DNA of 54,104 bases, from NCBI GenBank assembly GCA_934526185.1, contig CAKTAA010000006.1, positions 1 to 54,104 on the forward strand, read 5' to 3'. Shown piece after piece: positions 16,971-23,779 of this stretch. Source of the DNA: an uncultured Eubacteriales bacterium. Lineage in GTDB: Bacteria > Bacillota > Clostridia > Oscillospirales > CAG-272. The position numbers and the translations under genes are program-made. The notes under the pieces were generated by a model. The model was not told the origin of the DNA. It ran no database searches and worked only from the letters and a program-made list of their open reading frames with translations. The stretch's first letter is position 1; the number at the start of each line of letters is the position of its first letter.

Positions 16971-17028
16971 GGTAAATGCAACGGCAGGTCATCAGCAGTT
17001 TGAGATGCGTTGGCGCGCTGGCGTCCAT
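16951..17028 (-). CDS. 25-codon leader ORF in the trkH 5' region
   Basis: ATG 17028 is preceded by AAAGGAG at nine bases spacing, a much better site than many real genes here. The ORF reads 25 codons with Cys15 and Cys17 and ends ...CIYRAYSAP, stop TGA at 16953-16951. The stop falls in the 5-base loop of the terminator hairpin, and the last six codons lie in its 5' arm. A ribosome finishing the ORF would cover that arm. This is the geometry of a leader peptide controlling attenuation. I know no family for the peptide. Confidence 0.6.
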   Translation of the reverse strand: MDASAPTHLKLLMTCRCIYRAYSAP

Positions 17029-17067
17029 TTATCATTTCTCCTTTGGCAATCATCCATAACAAAAGGT

Positions 17068-17096
17068 ATTATACTGTAACTTATCAGTTTCCGCAA
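17068..17096 (-). promoter_or_regulatory. promoter of the trkH operon
   Basis: On the minus strand TTGCGG (17096-17091), 17 bases, TATAAT (17073-17068). The -10 is perfect and the -35 matches in its first three bases. Start near 17061, giving a leader of about 205 bases. Confidence 0.7.
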
Positions 17097-17241
17097 GAGG
17101 TAATTCGATTTTTCATAAAAAATTTTTATTTCACATAACATTTCAGTTTAACACCCTTTACTGTTTTCATGGTATTTGACAATTTACTATTGCTTTTTGC
17201 GTTCTTCTTTCATCATTTAGATGCTGAAATTGAAAACACTA

Positions 17242-17271
17242 TTGAAAATCATATGCGTATTGTGGTATAAT
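17242..17271 (+). promoter_or_regulatory. promoter of the PH-domain gene
   Basis: TTGAAA (17242-17247), 18 bases, TATAAT (17266-17271). A leader of about 240 bases follows before the gene; no riboswitch was recognised in it. Confidence 0.75.
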
Positions 17272-17521
17272 AGCCGCAGAAAGCCTTGCCTTACAAGTCA
17301 TTAAAGGCTGCGGCATTGTCGTCGGCTTTGATAAAATGCCATTGCATGCAAGCATTTTTGCTTTGTTGTGATATGTGTACAGTATTTTCTTCATCATCCG
17401 ACAGCCTCAGCGGACATAACGAAGCGAAAAATGCAGACATTTCTTACGGTTCTGTTCGAACCGAGCCCGCGGAAGAATTATAGATCAATTTTACAGCACA
17501 TAAAAGCAGGAGGAAAACATT

Positions 17522-17947
17522 ATGTCATTCAAAGGTCATCAATTTTTATGGAAAGACCGCAAACGTATTTTAGGCATGCCGATCAGCTTTACAAAATACG
17601 CTTTGTCAGAAGACAGACTCTTTACGCAAATCGGACTGTTAAATTTAAAGGACGAGGAAGCGCTGCTTTACCGAGTGCGCGACATCAGTCTTCAGCGTAC
17701 GCTCTGGCAGAGGATTTTCCGTGTTGGTACCGTTACGCTTGTTTCTTCAGACAAATCTACCCCCGTTATCTCACTTAAGAATATTAAGGATCCCGTCAGA
17801 GTAAAAGAATTGATTCACAAGAGCGTAGAAGACATAAAAATTAAAAGGCACATCCGTATTGGGGAGGTAACCACAGAGCGGAGTGAACCGGACGATACAG
17901 AGTACCCTGAGGACTTTGATGCGGAAAACGGTAACGAAAATAATTAA
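17522..17947 (+). CDS. bacterial PH-domain protein
   Basis: A soluble 141-residue protein whose central part (about residues 15-100) reads like a bacterial pleckstrin-homology domain: TKYALSEDRLFTQIGLLNLKDEEALLYRVRDISLQRTLWQRIFRVGTV is the usual alternation of strands around the DI-x-x motif. The C-terminal 30 residues are acidic and probably unstructured. It starts at 17522 after AGGAGG. No membrane segment is present, unlike YdbS/YdbT proteins. Function is unknown. It stands alone between a consensus promoter and a very strong terminator. Quoted motif: DISLQRTLWQRIF. Confidence 0.72.
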   Translation: MSFKGHQFLWKDRKRILGMPISFTKYALSEDRLFTQIGLLNLKDEEALLYRVRDISLQRTLWQRIFRVGTVTLVSSDKSTPVISLKNIKDPVRVKELIHKSVEDIKIKRHIRIGEVTTERSEPDDTEYPEDFDAENGNENN

Positions 17948-18033
17948 AACTTCTCTTAGTTGATAAAGCAATTTTGCTGAATAAAAAATCGCAGCAATTT
18001 TCATAGCCTTCATCCGACGGAGCGCAAAAAAAA

Positions 18034-18076
18034 GGGGGGGCAGGACTTTGTCCTGCCCCCCCCTAAAGGTTTTTTG
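18034..18076. terminator. very strong bidirectional terminator
   Basis: Perfect 13-bp arms (seven G then CAGGAC at 18034-18046; GTCCTG then seven C at 18050-18062) with loop TTT, A-run before and T-run after. It separates the PH-domain gene from the feo operon tail. Confidence 0.92.
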
Positions 18077-18183
18077 TCATAGAGGCGTATTATATAATTT
18101 ATTAAACTCTCAGATGCAGACAGCGTTTTGTCAATGTCTCAATGCACCCCGATGAAATATCTATGGACCGGCTGCGGCTTCAT

Positions 18184-18354
18184 TCATTTTTTATGGCAGG
18201 CACCGGAGGACGGACAATTTTCGCATCCGCACCCGCACGCGCTCTTTCCCTTTTTATGATCCCTATAGATTTTCACCAGGATTAGAACAACCACCGCCGC
18301 TACAATGGTTCCTGCTATCAGAGAGCCCCAGTTATCCGCAAAAAAGCTCAGCAT
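18184..18354 (-). CDS. FeoB-associated Cys-rich membrane protein
   Basis: A 56-residue protein not long enough for usual ORF filters. One membrane helix (about residues 11-31, GSLIAGTIVAAVVVLILVK) is followed by a basic stretch and a Cys-rich tail with CGCGCENCPSSGAC. This matches the small proteins encoded next to FeoB in Firmicutes. It starts at ATG 18354 with GGAGGTAG upstream and follows feoB by 22 bases on the same strand, so it is the last gene of the feo operon. The cysteines may bind iron during ferrous transport; the exact role is not established. Confidence 0.9.
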   Translation of the reverse strand: MLSFFADNWGSLIAGTIVAAVVVLILVKIYRDHKKGKSACGCGCENCPSSGACHKK

Positions 18355-18376
18355 TGTATCTACCTCCGGCAGAATA

Positions 18377-20788
18377 TCAGACTTTGACTTTCGTTTTCAG
18401 AGTATAGTTTTCCTTATACGGGCGGAAGAGCATGAACAGGAAGAAGGCTGCAATGAGAATTGCTGCAATACTTCCGACTGCGCTGCCATGGCCGGTAAAC
18501 AGCATACCGAGCTGGTATACCACAAGGGATACCGCATAGGCAAATACACACTGATATCCGATAGCGAACAACGTCCACTTTGCAGAATTCATTTCCCGTT
18601 TGATAGCTCCCATTGCCGCAAAACACGGAGCGCACAGCAGATTAAAAATCAGGAAGGAATACGCAGACAGCGGAGTGAAAACCTCGCGCATATGAGCCCA
18701 GATTTGCCAGCCGTTTTCGGCGACCTCCTCGAAGCCTCCAAACAGTACGCCGAAGGTTCCGACAACATTTTCTTTGGCGATAAGTCCTGTAATGGCAGCC
18801 ACCGCGCTCTCCCAGTTTCCCCATCCCAACGGGACAAAGATCCAGGCGATGGCTTTTCCGATTTTTGCAAGGACGGAATTGTTCAGATCCTCAACCATGC
18901 CGAAGCTGCCTTCCTCGAATCCAAAGCCCTGCAAGAACCAGAGAATAACAGCGGAAAGCAGAATAACAGTTCCTGCCTTTTTGATAAACGACCAAGCGCG
19001 TTCCCACATGGAGCGGAGCACGTTGCCGACAGTCGGCCAGTGGTACGCTGGAAGCTCCATGACGAACGGCGCGGGATCGCCTGAAAAAATTTTCGTTTTC
19101 TTCAGCATAATTCCCGATACAATAATCGCAGCAATCCCCACAAAATACGCGCTGGGTGCCACCCACCAGGCGCGGCCGAACAGTGCTCCCGCAATCAACG
19201 CAATAATCGGAAGCTTTGCACCGCACGGAATAAAGGTTGTTGTCATAATGGTCATTCGGCGGTCCCGTTCGTTTTCGATGGTTCTCGATGCCATGATGCC
19301 GGGAATGCCGCATCCTGTTCCGATCAGCATCGGTATAAACGACTTGCCGGACAAGCCGAATTTTCGGAAAATTCTGTCCATAACAAACGCAACTCTTGCC
19401 ATATAGCCGCAGGATTCCAAAAAGGCAAGGAACAGAAACAGCACCAGCATCTGCGGTACGAATCCAAGTACTGCGCCGACGCCGCCTACAATACCGTCAA
19501 GGATCAGCCCCTTGAGCCAATCTGCACAGTTAACAGCCTCCAAAGCTTTTTCAATAAGCACTGGAATGCCGGGCACCCATATGCCGTAATCCGCCGGGTC
19601 CGGTTCCTCAAGCTCCGCTGCTTCCCTGTAAGTATCATAATTTACGACAATTTCTTTCTCAACATTCCCATTATCATCATACAAAAAGGCTGTCGTTTCC
19701 AAGTCCGTTGCCTCGGCTGGATCCTTTTCGGTTTCCTCAGCAGCAGCCTCAAACGCTTCCACAACAGCGCCGGGCTCTGCATATGCTTCCGCCTCTTCTT
19801 CGTAAGCGGCAGAGCCAATTCCGAACAGATGCCAGCCGTCGCCGAATACACCGTCATTTGCCCAATCGGTTGCCCATGTTCCAACCGTCGTAACAGATAC
19901 ATAGTACACAAGAAACATCACAGCAGCGAATATCGGCAGCGCCGCCCAGCGGTTCGTCACCACGCGGTCGATTTTATCGGATACCGTAAGCCTGCCGGCA
20001 TTTCTCTTTTTATAACAGCTCTTGATGACCGATGCGATATAAATATACCGTTCATTGGTTATAATGCTCTCCGCGTCGTCATCCATCTCCTTTTCGGTCG
20101 CCTGGATATCCTCCTCGATATGCGTCATGACATTTTTGTCGAGCTTTAGCTGCTCCAGCACCTTCTCGTCGCGTTCAAAGATTTTAATAGCGTACCATCT
20201 CTGCTGTTCGTCCGGCATATTATGTATCGCAGCTTCTTCGATATGTGCGAGCGCGTGCTCCACCGCGCCGGAAAAGCTGTGCTGGGGGGTAGATGCTGGA
20301 CTGTATGCAGCCTCGGCAGCGGCTTCCGCCGCTTCCATGACGCCGTTTCCCTTCAAAGCGGATATTTCCACAACCTTGCATCCCAGCTGCTGCGACAGCT
20401 CACGGATATTGATTTGATCCCCGTTCTTTTTTACCACATCCATCATGTTGATGGCCGCGACCACTGGAATACCCAGCTCCGTAAGTTGTGTGGTCAGATA
20501 CAGGTTTCTCTCAAGATTGGTTCCGTCAATAATATTCAGTATGGCATCCGGCCGTTCATGAATGAGATAATTTCTCGCCACTACCTCCTCTAATGTGTAA
20601 GGCGACAGCGAATAAATTCCGGGCAGGTCTATGATCATGACATCGCTGTTCTTCTTGAATTTCCCCTCCTTCTTCTCCACCGTAACGCCCGGCCAGTTGC
20701 CCACGAACTGATTTGAGCCGGTCAATGCGTTGAAAAGTGTCGTCTTTCCGCTGTTCGGATTGCCCGCCAGCGCAATTCTGATCTCCAT
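18377..20788 (-). CDS. feoB: ferrous iron transporter B, with a large acidic insertion
   Basis: An 803-residue ferrous iron permease. The N-terminal GTPase domain shows G1 GNPNSGKTT (9-17), G3 DLPG (54-57) and G4 NMMD (114-117). The four-helix spacer domain is about 170-260. The membrane part starts near 284 and holds the gate motif FLESCGYMARVAF (457-469) and IPMLIGTGCGIPGIMASR. Unusually, about 75 residues (roughly 326-400) rich in Glu and Ala separate the first membrane helix from the next; they would sit outside the cell. Preceded by two feoA genes and followed by the Cys-rich partner. A GTTAG-N6-CTAAC-type box lies 72 bases upstream. Confidence 0.96.
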   Translation of the reverse strand: MEIRIALAGNPNSGKTTLFNALTGSNQFVGNWPGVTVEKKEGKFKKNSDVMIIDLPGIYSLSPYTLEEVVARNYLIHERPDAILNIIDGTNLERNLYLTTQLTELGIPVVAAINMMDVVKKNGDQINIRELSQQLGCKVVEISALKGNGVMEAAEAAAEAAYSPASTPQHSFSGAVEHALAHIEEAAIHNMPDEQQRWYAIKIFERDEKVLEQLKLDKNVMTHIEEDIQATEKEMDDDAESIITNERYIYIASVIKSCYKKRNAGRLTVSDKIDRVVTNRWAALPIFAAVMFLVYYVSVTTVGTWATDWANDGVFGDGWHLFGIGSAAYEEEAEAYAEPGAVVEAFEAAAEETEKDPAEATDLETTAFLYDDNGNVEKEIVVNYDTYREAAELEEPDPADYGIWVPGIPVLIEKALEAVNCADWLKGLILDGIVGGVGAVLGFVPQMLVLFLFLAFLESCGYMARVAFVMDRIFRKFGLSGKSFIPMLIGTGCGIPGIMASRTIENERDRRMTIMTTTFIPCGAKLPIIALIAGALFGRAWWVAPSAYFVGIAAIIVSGIMLKKTKIFSGDPAPFVMELPAYHWPTVGNVLRSMWERAWSFIKKAGTVILLSAVILWFLQGFGFEEGSFGMVEDLNNSVLAKIGKAIAWIFVPLGWGNWESAVAAITGLIAKENVVGTFGVLFGGFEEVAENGWQIWAHMREVFTPLSAYSFLIFNLLCAPCFAAMGAIKREMNSAKWTLFAIGYQCVFAYAVSLVVYQLGMLFTGHGSAVGSIAAILIAAFFLFMLFRPYKENYTLKTKVKV

Positions 20789-20859
20789 ATGTTTTCATTC
20801 CTTTCGTCAATATATTATGATACCTTTTTCATATCGCAGCTTCTCTTCCGCGGTCATTT

Positions 20860-20875
20860 ATTAGCACAAACTAAC
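20860..20875. promoter_or_regulatory. DtxR-type box upstream of feoB
   Basis: ATTAG-CACAAA-CTAAC. It lies between feoA and feoB and overlaps a weak minus-strand -10 (TAATAA) with a poor -35 (TGTGCA), suggesting an internal, metal-regulated start for feoB. Confidence 0.6.
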
Positions 20876-20896
20876 CGATATGCACAGCGACAGACG

Positions 20897-21118
20897 TCAC
20901 TGAATCTCGATCATTTCCGCATCTGCCTTACGGATTGAGAGCTCATATCCTCTGACCGTTATCTCTATGGGATCTCCCAGCGGCGCGACCTTGCGTACAC
21001 GCACCTCTACCCCGCGTGTGATACCCATATCCATAATCCTGCGTTTGACCGCGCCCTCTCCGTGCAGTTTAGCCACACAGACCGTTTCCCCTACCTTTGC
21101 ACCTCTCAAGGTTTTCAT
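20897..21118 (-). CDS. feoA: FeoA-domain protein (second copy)
   Basis: A 73-residue SH3-like FeoA protein that assists FeoB in the cytosol. Typical elements: TLRGAKVGETVCVAKLHGEG, a central DMGITRGVEVRVRKVAPLG and the terminal RKADAEMIEI. It is full length for a single FeoA domain. It follows the first feoA by 81 bases and precedes feoB by 108 bases on the same strand. Tandem feoA genes are common in Clostridia. Confidence 0.92.
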   Translation of the reverse strand: MKTLRGAKVGETVCVAKLHGEGAVKRRIMDMGITRGVEVRVRKVAPLGDPIEITVRGYELSIRKADAEMIEIQ

Positions 21119-21199
21119 AAAACCAGTTCCTCCTGTTATAGATTCGCCTGCCGTTATCTCAGGCCTGCTTTCCTTTTACACAGCAGCAGCCAGCGCCGC

Positions 21200-21412
21200 T
21201 TATACCATAATTTTACCCGCCATTTCCCTGCTGATTGCTACACGGGATTCCTTTATATTTACGATGAGATTTCCGCCAGTTGTTGCGATAACCTTCACCA
21301 TACTGCCCGGAACAAAGCCCAGATTTTCCAGATGGGCTCGCACCTCCGGATTGCCTCCTACTTTTTTAATCGTATTTTCCTCACCTGTACCAGCATAAAT
21401 CAAAGGCATCAT
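21200..21412 (-). CDS. feoA: FeoA-domain protein (first copy)
   Basis: A 70-residue FeoA protein that opens the feo operon. The pattern ENLGFVPGSMVKVIATTGGN followed by IKESRVAISREMAGKIMV is the usual SH3-like fold of the family. It differs clearly from the second copy (lacking the basic VRVRKV strand), so the two may bind different faces of FeoB or form a heteromeric assembly, which is a guess. The operon promoter and an operator lie at 21528-21564. Confidence 0.92.
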   Translation of the reverse strand: MMPLIYAGTGEENTIKKVGGNPEVRAHLENLGFVPGSMVKVIATTGGNLIVNIKESRVAISREMAGKIMV

Positions 21413-21527
21413 AGCACCTTCATCCCTTTCCGCCGCTGCCGCAAGCGTACATTCCGCAGAGCTTTTTTATTCACAAAACCGCGCCGTCCGTCCGCATAGT
21501 TTTTGACGCGCACAAAGTTATTTCGCA

Positions 21528-21564
21528 CTAACTACATGTTAGCACATGCTAACCGAATTGTCAA
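21528..21564 (-). promoter_or_regulatory. feo promoter with overlapping DtxR-type operators
   Basis: Minus-strand -35 TTGACA (21564-21559), 17 bases, -10 TAACAT (21541-21536). GTTAGCA-CA-TGCTAAC (21538-21553) is a near-perfect palindrome covering the spacer, and CTAAC-TACAT-GTTAG (21528-21542) covers the -10. A bound repressor would block polymerase directly. Confidence 0.78.
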
Positions 21565-21614
21565 GGGGCTGTTCGAAAAATAAAATTACAATATCAACAA
21601 AAATTTGCTTTCGC

Positions 21615-21644
21615 TTGTCAAAGCACATGGTCATGTGATATAAT
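21615..21644 (+). promoter_or_regulatory. promoter of the DtxR-type gene with an internal palindrome
   Basis: TTGTCA (21615-21620), 18 bases, TATAAT (21639-21644). Between the boxes lies the perfect palindrome CACATG-GT-CATGTG (21624-21637), which differs from the GTTAG-N6-CTAAC box. Confidence 0.7.
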
Positions 21645-21780
21645 AAGGGAAAAGACAACCACGTACCGGCCGCCACGCCGTTTTTCTGCCAAGTATCCAT
21701 AAAATAAAAATACAATGACCGGTGAAAGTCTAAAATAAATCTTTCAGATACAAGTTTGCATGAAAGGTATGGGCATAAAT

Positions 21781-22170
21781 ATGAAAATACTGGAATCTGC
21801 CGAAAATTATTTAGAAACCATCCTGATTCTTCACAAAAGAAAAGGCAGTGTGCGTTCTATAGATATTGCCAACGAGCTGGAGTTTTCAAAGCCGAGCGTC
21901 AGCATCGCCATGAAAAATCTCCGTGAAAACGGTTATATCGATGTAAATGCCGCGGGCAATATTCTGCTATTGGACAAAGGACGTGAAATTGCGGAAAAAA
22001 TGTATGAGCGTCATACGCTTCTGTCTACTTGTCTGCAGGCGCTTGGAATTGCTCCTGAAACCGCGGCAGAGGACGCCTGCCGGATTGAGCATGTTATCAG
22101 CGCGGAAAGTTTTGAAGCCATTAAGCGTTATGCTGCCAAAATGAATCTGACGGAACTATCTGAAACCTGA
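21781..22170 (+). CDS. DtxR/MntR-family metal-dependent repressor
   Basis: A 129-residue regulator (136 from the alternative ATG 21760). The winged helix is at the N-terminus: MKILESAENYLETILIL and the recognition region SIDIANELEFSKPSVSIAMKNL. The second half is the metal and dimer domain with the expected Glu, Cys and His residues in DACRIEHVIS. There is no C-terminal SH3 domain, so the size fits MntR rather than DtxR. It is divergent from feoA, and the nearby GTTAG-N6-CTAAC boxes make it the likely controller of iron uptake; whether it senses iron or manganese cannot be told. I prefer 21781 because family members begin with this segment. Confidence 0.88.
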   Translation: MKILESAENYLETILILHKRKGSVRSIDIANELEFSKPSVSIAMKNLRENGYIDVNAAGNILLLDKGREIAEKMYERHTLLSTCLQALGIAPETAAEDACRIEHVISAESFEAIKRYAAKMNLTELSET

Positions 22171-22323
22171 ATGGATATGGTATTCAGCCGCAAATATGAA
22201 CAAATTGCGATATATCCCACACATAATCATGTCATACCCTGTAAAATAATAAACGCGAAACAAATCATAAACACAACGGTTTTCGTTCAAAGGTACAAAA
22301 ATTGACCAATGGGTGAAAAGCCG

Positions 22324-22964
22324 GTGCGGGGCAAACAGAAAATCCGATCATCGAAAGGTAATCGGATTATTGCGTATATGACGGGCATATCCGTGGTCTG
22401 TGGTGAAAGTCCACCGAGACGTAGTTGCCGGCGAACTCCAAAGCGATTTTCAAGTTTCACATCGTGAGGTGAGTGAGAGCAGAAACAATAGAAAAATCGT
22501 AGCCATAATGAAGCTCAAAATATTATGCAAACGGAGTTGGATCATTGACCTAACATACCGGATTAAAAAAGATTAGGAGGTAACAGGAGAGTGGATAAAT
22601 TACTTTTGCATAGGCTCAATGAAAACAAAACCTCATAGCATTGACGAGCATATGAGAACAATGATAAGGGTGGTAATTTGGTAACAATGGAAAACATCCA
22701 AAAAGAGAATGGGGATTACTAAAACTCGGGGTTGGAAAGTGGTTAGCCAACAAGGTTGCAAATTGGGGTGACCACTATCAATTTGTTGCAAAAAAAAGTC
22801 GTATCAAGAGGCATATCAAAAGTAATACTGACCAAGCGAGGTTTAATCAGTATCACGGATTACTATCAAAAGGTAGCACATATTAAATTTTGAATTGAAC
22901 CGCCGTATGCCGAACGGCACATACGGTGATGTGAGAGGAGGGAGAAAATCCCTCCTTCTCGATT
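22324..22964 (+). mobile_element. group II intron with internally deleted ORF
   Basis: The 5' end begins near GTGCGG (22324), as group II introns do. Domain V is recognisable at about 22897-22930 (CCGCCGTATG, tetraloop region GAAC, CATACGGTGAT), and domain VI follows as GAGAGGAGGG / CCCTCCTTCTC (22933-22960). Domain IV holds remnants of the intron protein: a start after AGGAGG near 22591 (DKLLLHRLNENKTS), then fragments of maturase domain X near 22630-22880 (IDEHMRTMIRVVIW, WGDHYQFVAKKSRIKRHI, RGLISITDYYQKV) in changing frames. The reverse transcriptase core, about 1.2 kb, is missing. Splicing would need help in trans. Nothing was found in the adjoining 22171-22323. Confidence 0.85.
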
Positions 22965-23014
22965 ATTAAAACATTGAGAAATATAACATTTTTAGCACAA
23001 ACATCTCGGAACAA

Positions 23015-23043
23015 TTGACTTTTTCACAAAAATCGTGTATACT
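23015..23043 (+). promoter_or_regulatory. promoter of the ABC locus
   Basis: TTGACT (23015-23020), 17 bases, TATACT (23038-23043). Just upstream, TTAGCACAAAC (22992-23002) repeats the left part of the feoB box. Confidence 0.8.
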
Positions 23044-23058
23044 TTGATATTGAGTTAG

Positions 23059-23114
23059 CGGCGAGTAACTCAACTCGCCGTTATATTAAAAATAATGAGT
23101 TAGACATTGCTAAC
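23059..23114 (+). promoter_or_regulatory. hairpin and DtxR-type box before the ABC locus
   Basis: CGGCGAGT-AACTCA-ACTCGCCG (23059-23080) is a perfect 8-bp hairpin in the early transcript. GTTAG-ACATTG-CTAAC (23099-23114) matches the feoA box and lies 24 bases before the first start codon, downstream of the promoter, where a repressor could act as a roadblock. Confidence 0.65.
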
Positions 23115-23137
23115 CGTTATATTTAGGAGGAGTCAGT

Positions 23138-23524
23138 ATGGCTATCGTTGAATTTAAGGATGTTACCCGTATCTATAATACAACGGGAGATTATGAAGTA
23201 AAGGCGCTTGACAATGTAAATTTTGCACTGTATGAAGGAAATTTTTTTGAAAGTCTCAGTTCTTCCGGCGCCGGAAAGAGTACGCTTCTCGATATGTCGG
23301 GCGGTCTTGACAGCCCAACAAGTGGAACGATTACCATTGGTGGAAACGAAATTTCTACGCTTTTTAACAATGAACTTGCAGACTACCGTGTTTCTGCTGT
23401 AGGTTTTGTATTTCAGTTTTATATTCTTATTCCTACACTTACCGTGTTTGACAATGTGGCTCTTGTACCGCAGCATTCCTTGGCCTGTCCTTTGACGCAA
23501 AGGCTCTTTGCCGAAAACATATGA
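23138..23524 (+). pseudogene. truncated ABC ATPase (MacB/LolD class)
   Basis: The first ~105 residues are the N-terminal half of an ATPase (VEFKDVTRIYNTTGDYEVKA, then VGFVFQFYILIPTLTVFDNV around the Q-loop). The sequence then leaves the family at about 23470 and stops after 128 residues, without signature, Walker B or switch histidine. Walker A reads SSSGAGKST, keeping GKST but having lost the usual leading Gly-Pro. It has a good AGGAGG site and is the first ORF after the promoter, so a short product may still be made. It cannot hydrolyse ATP alone. Confidence 0.75.
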
Positions 23525-23569
23525 AAAAATCAAATAGTAAGGCGAAGGAATAGAAAGAAAGGTCAAAGA

Positions 23570-23779
23570 ATGTTTTACTCAAGTAAATGCGCCAGTTGTA
23601 CAGAGTCGAGCAAACAGGTCTGCAAGACAATGAAGTGCAGGGATGAAAAAGGTTTCTATAGCGTGCAGATGTACGAATGCAGAAATTTAGGCTGTGAGGT
23701 ATGCTATAAATGTTCCCGCAGCACTAAAAGAAGTTTTGAAGGTCAGGATACCTTCCGGAAGCGGAGTTCAAAAGGATGA
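23570..23779 (+). CDS. small Cys-rich ORF of unknown function
   Basis: I do not recognise this 69-residue product. It has eight cysteines in CASC, CKTMKC, and a CEVCYKC cluster, then a basic tail (RSTKRSFEGQ). AGAAAGG lies upstream of ATG 23570, and its end overlaps the start of the first full ABC subunit by four bases (ATGATAG), as expected for a coupled gene. It follows the truncated ATPase after 45 bases. It may be a real metal-binding small protein, or a chance frame over a decayed gene; the overlap favours the first but weakly. Confidence 0.4.
   Translation: MFYSSKCASCTESSKQVCKTMKCRDEKGFYSVQMYECRNLGCEVCYKCSRSTKRSFEGQDTFRKRSSKG

Noticed and set aside
16923..17060. A c-di-AMP (ydaO) or magnesium riboswitch in the trkH leader
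   Set aside because: The aptamer core sequences were not seen and the region before the terminator is too short for them; the strong short ORF explains the layout better.
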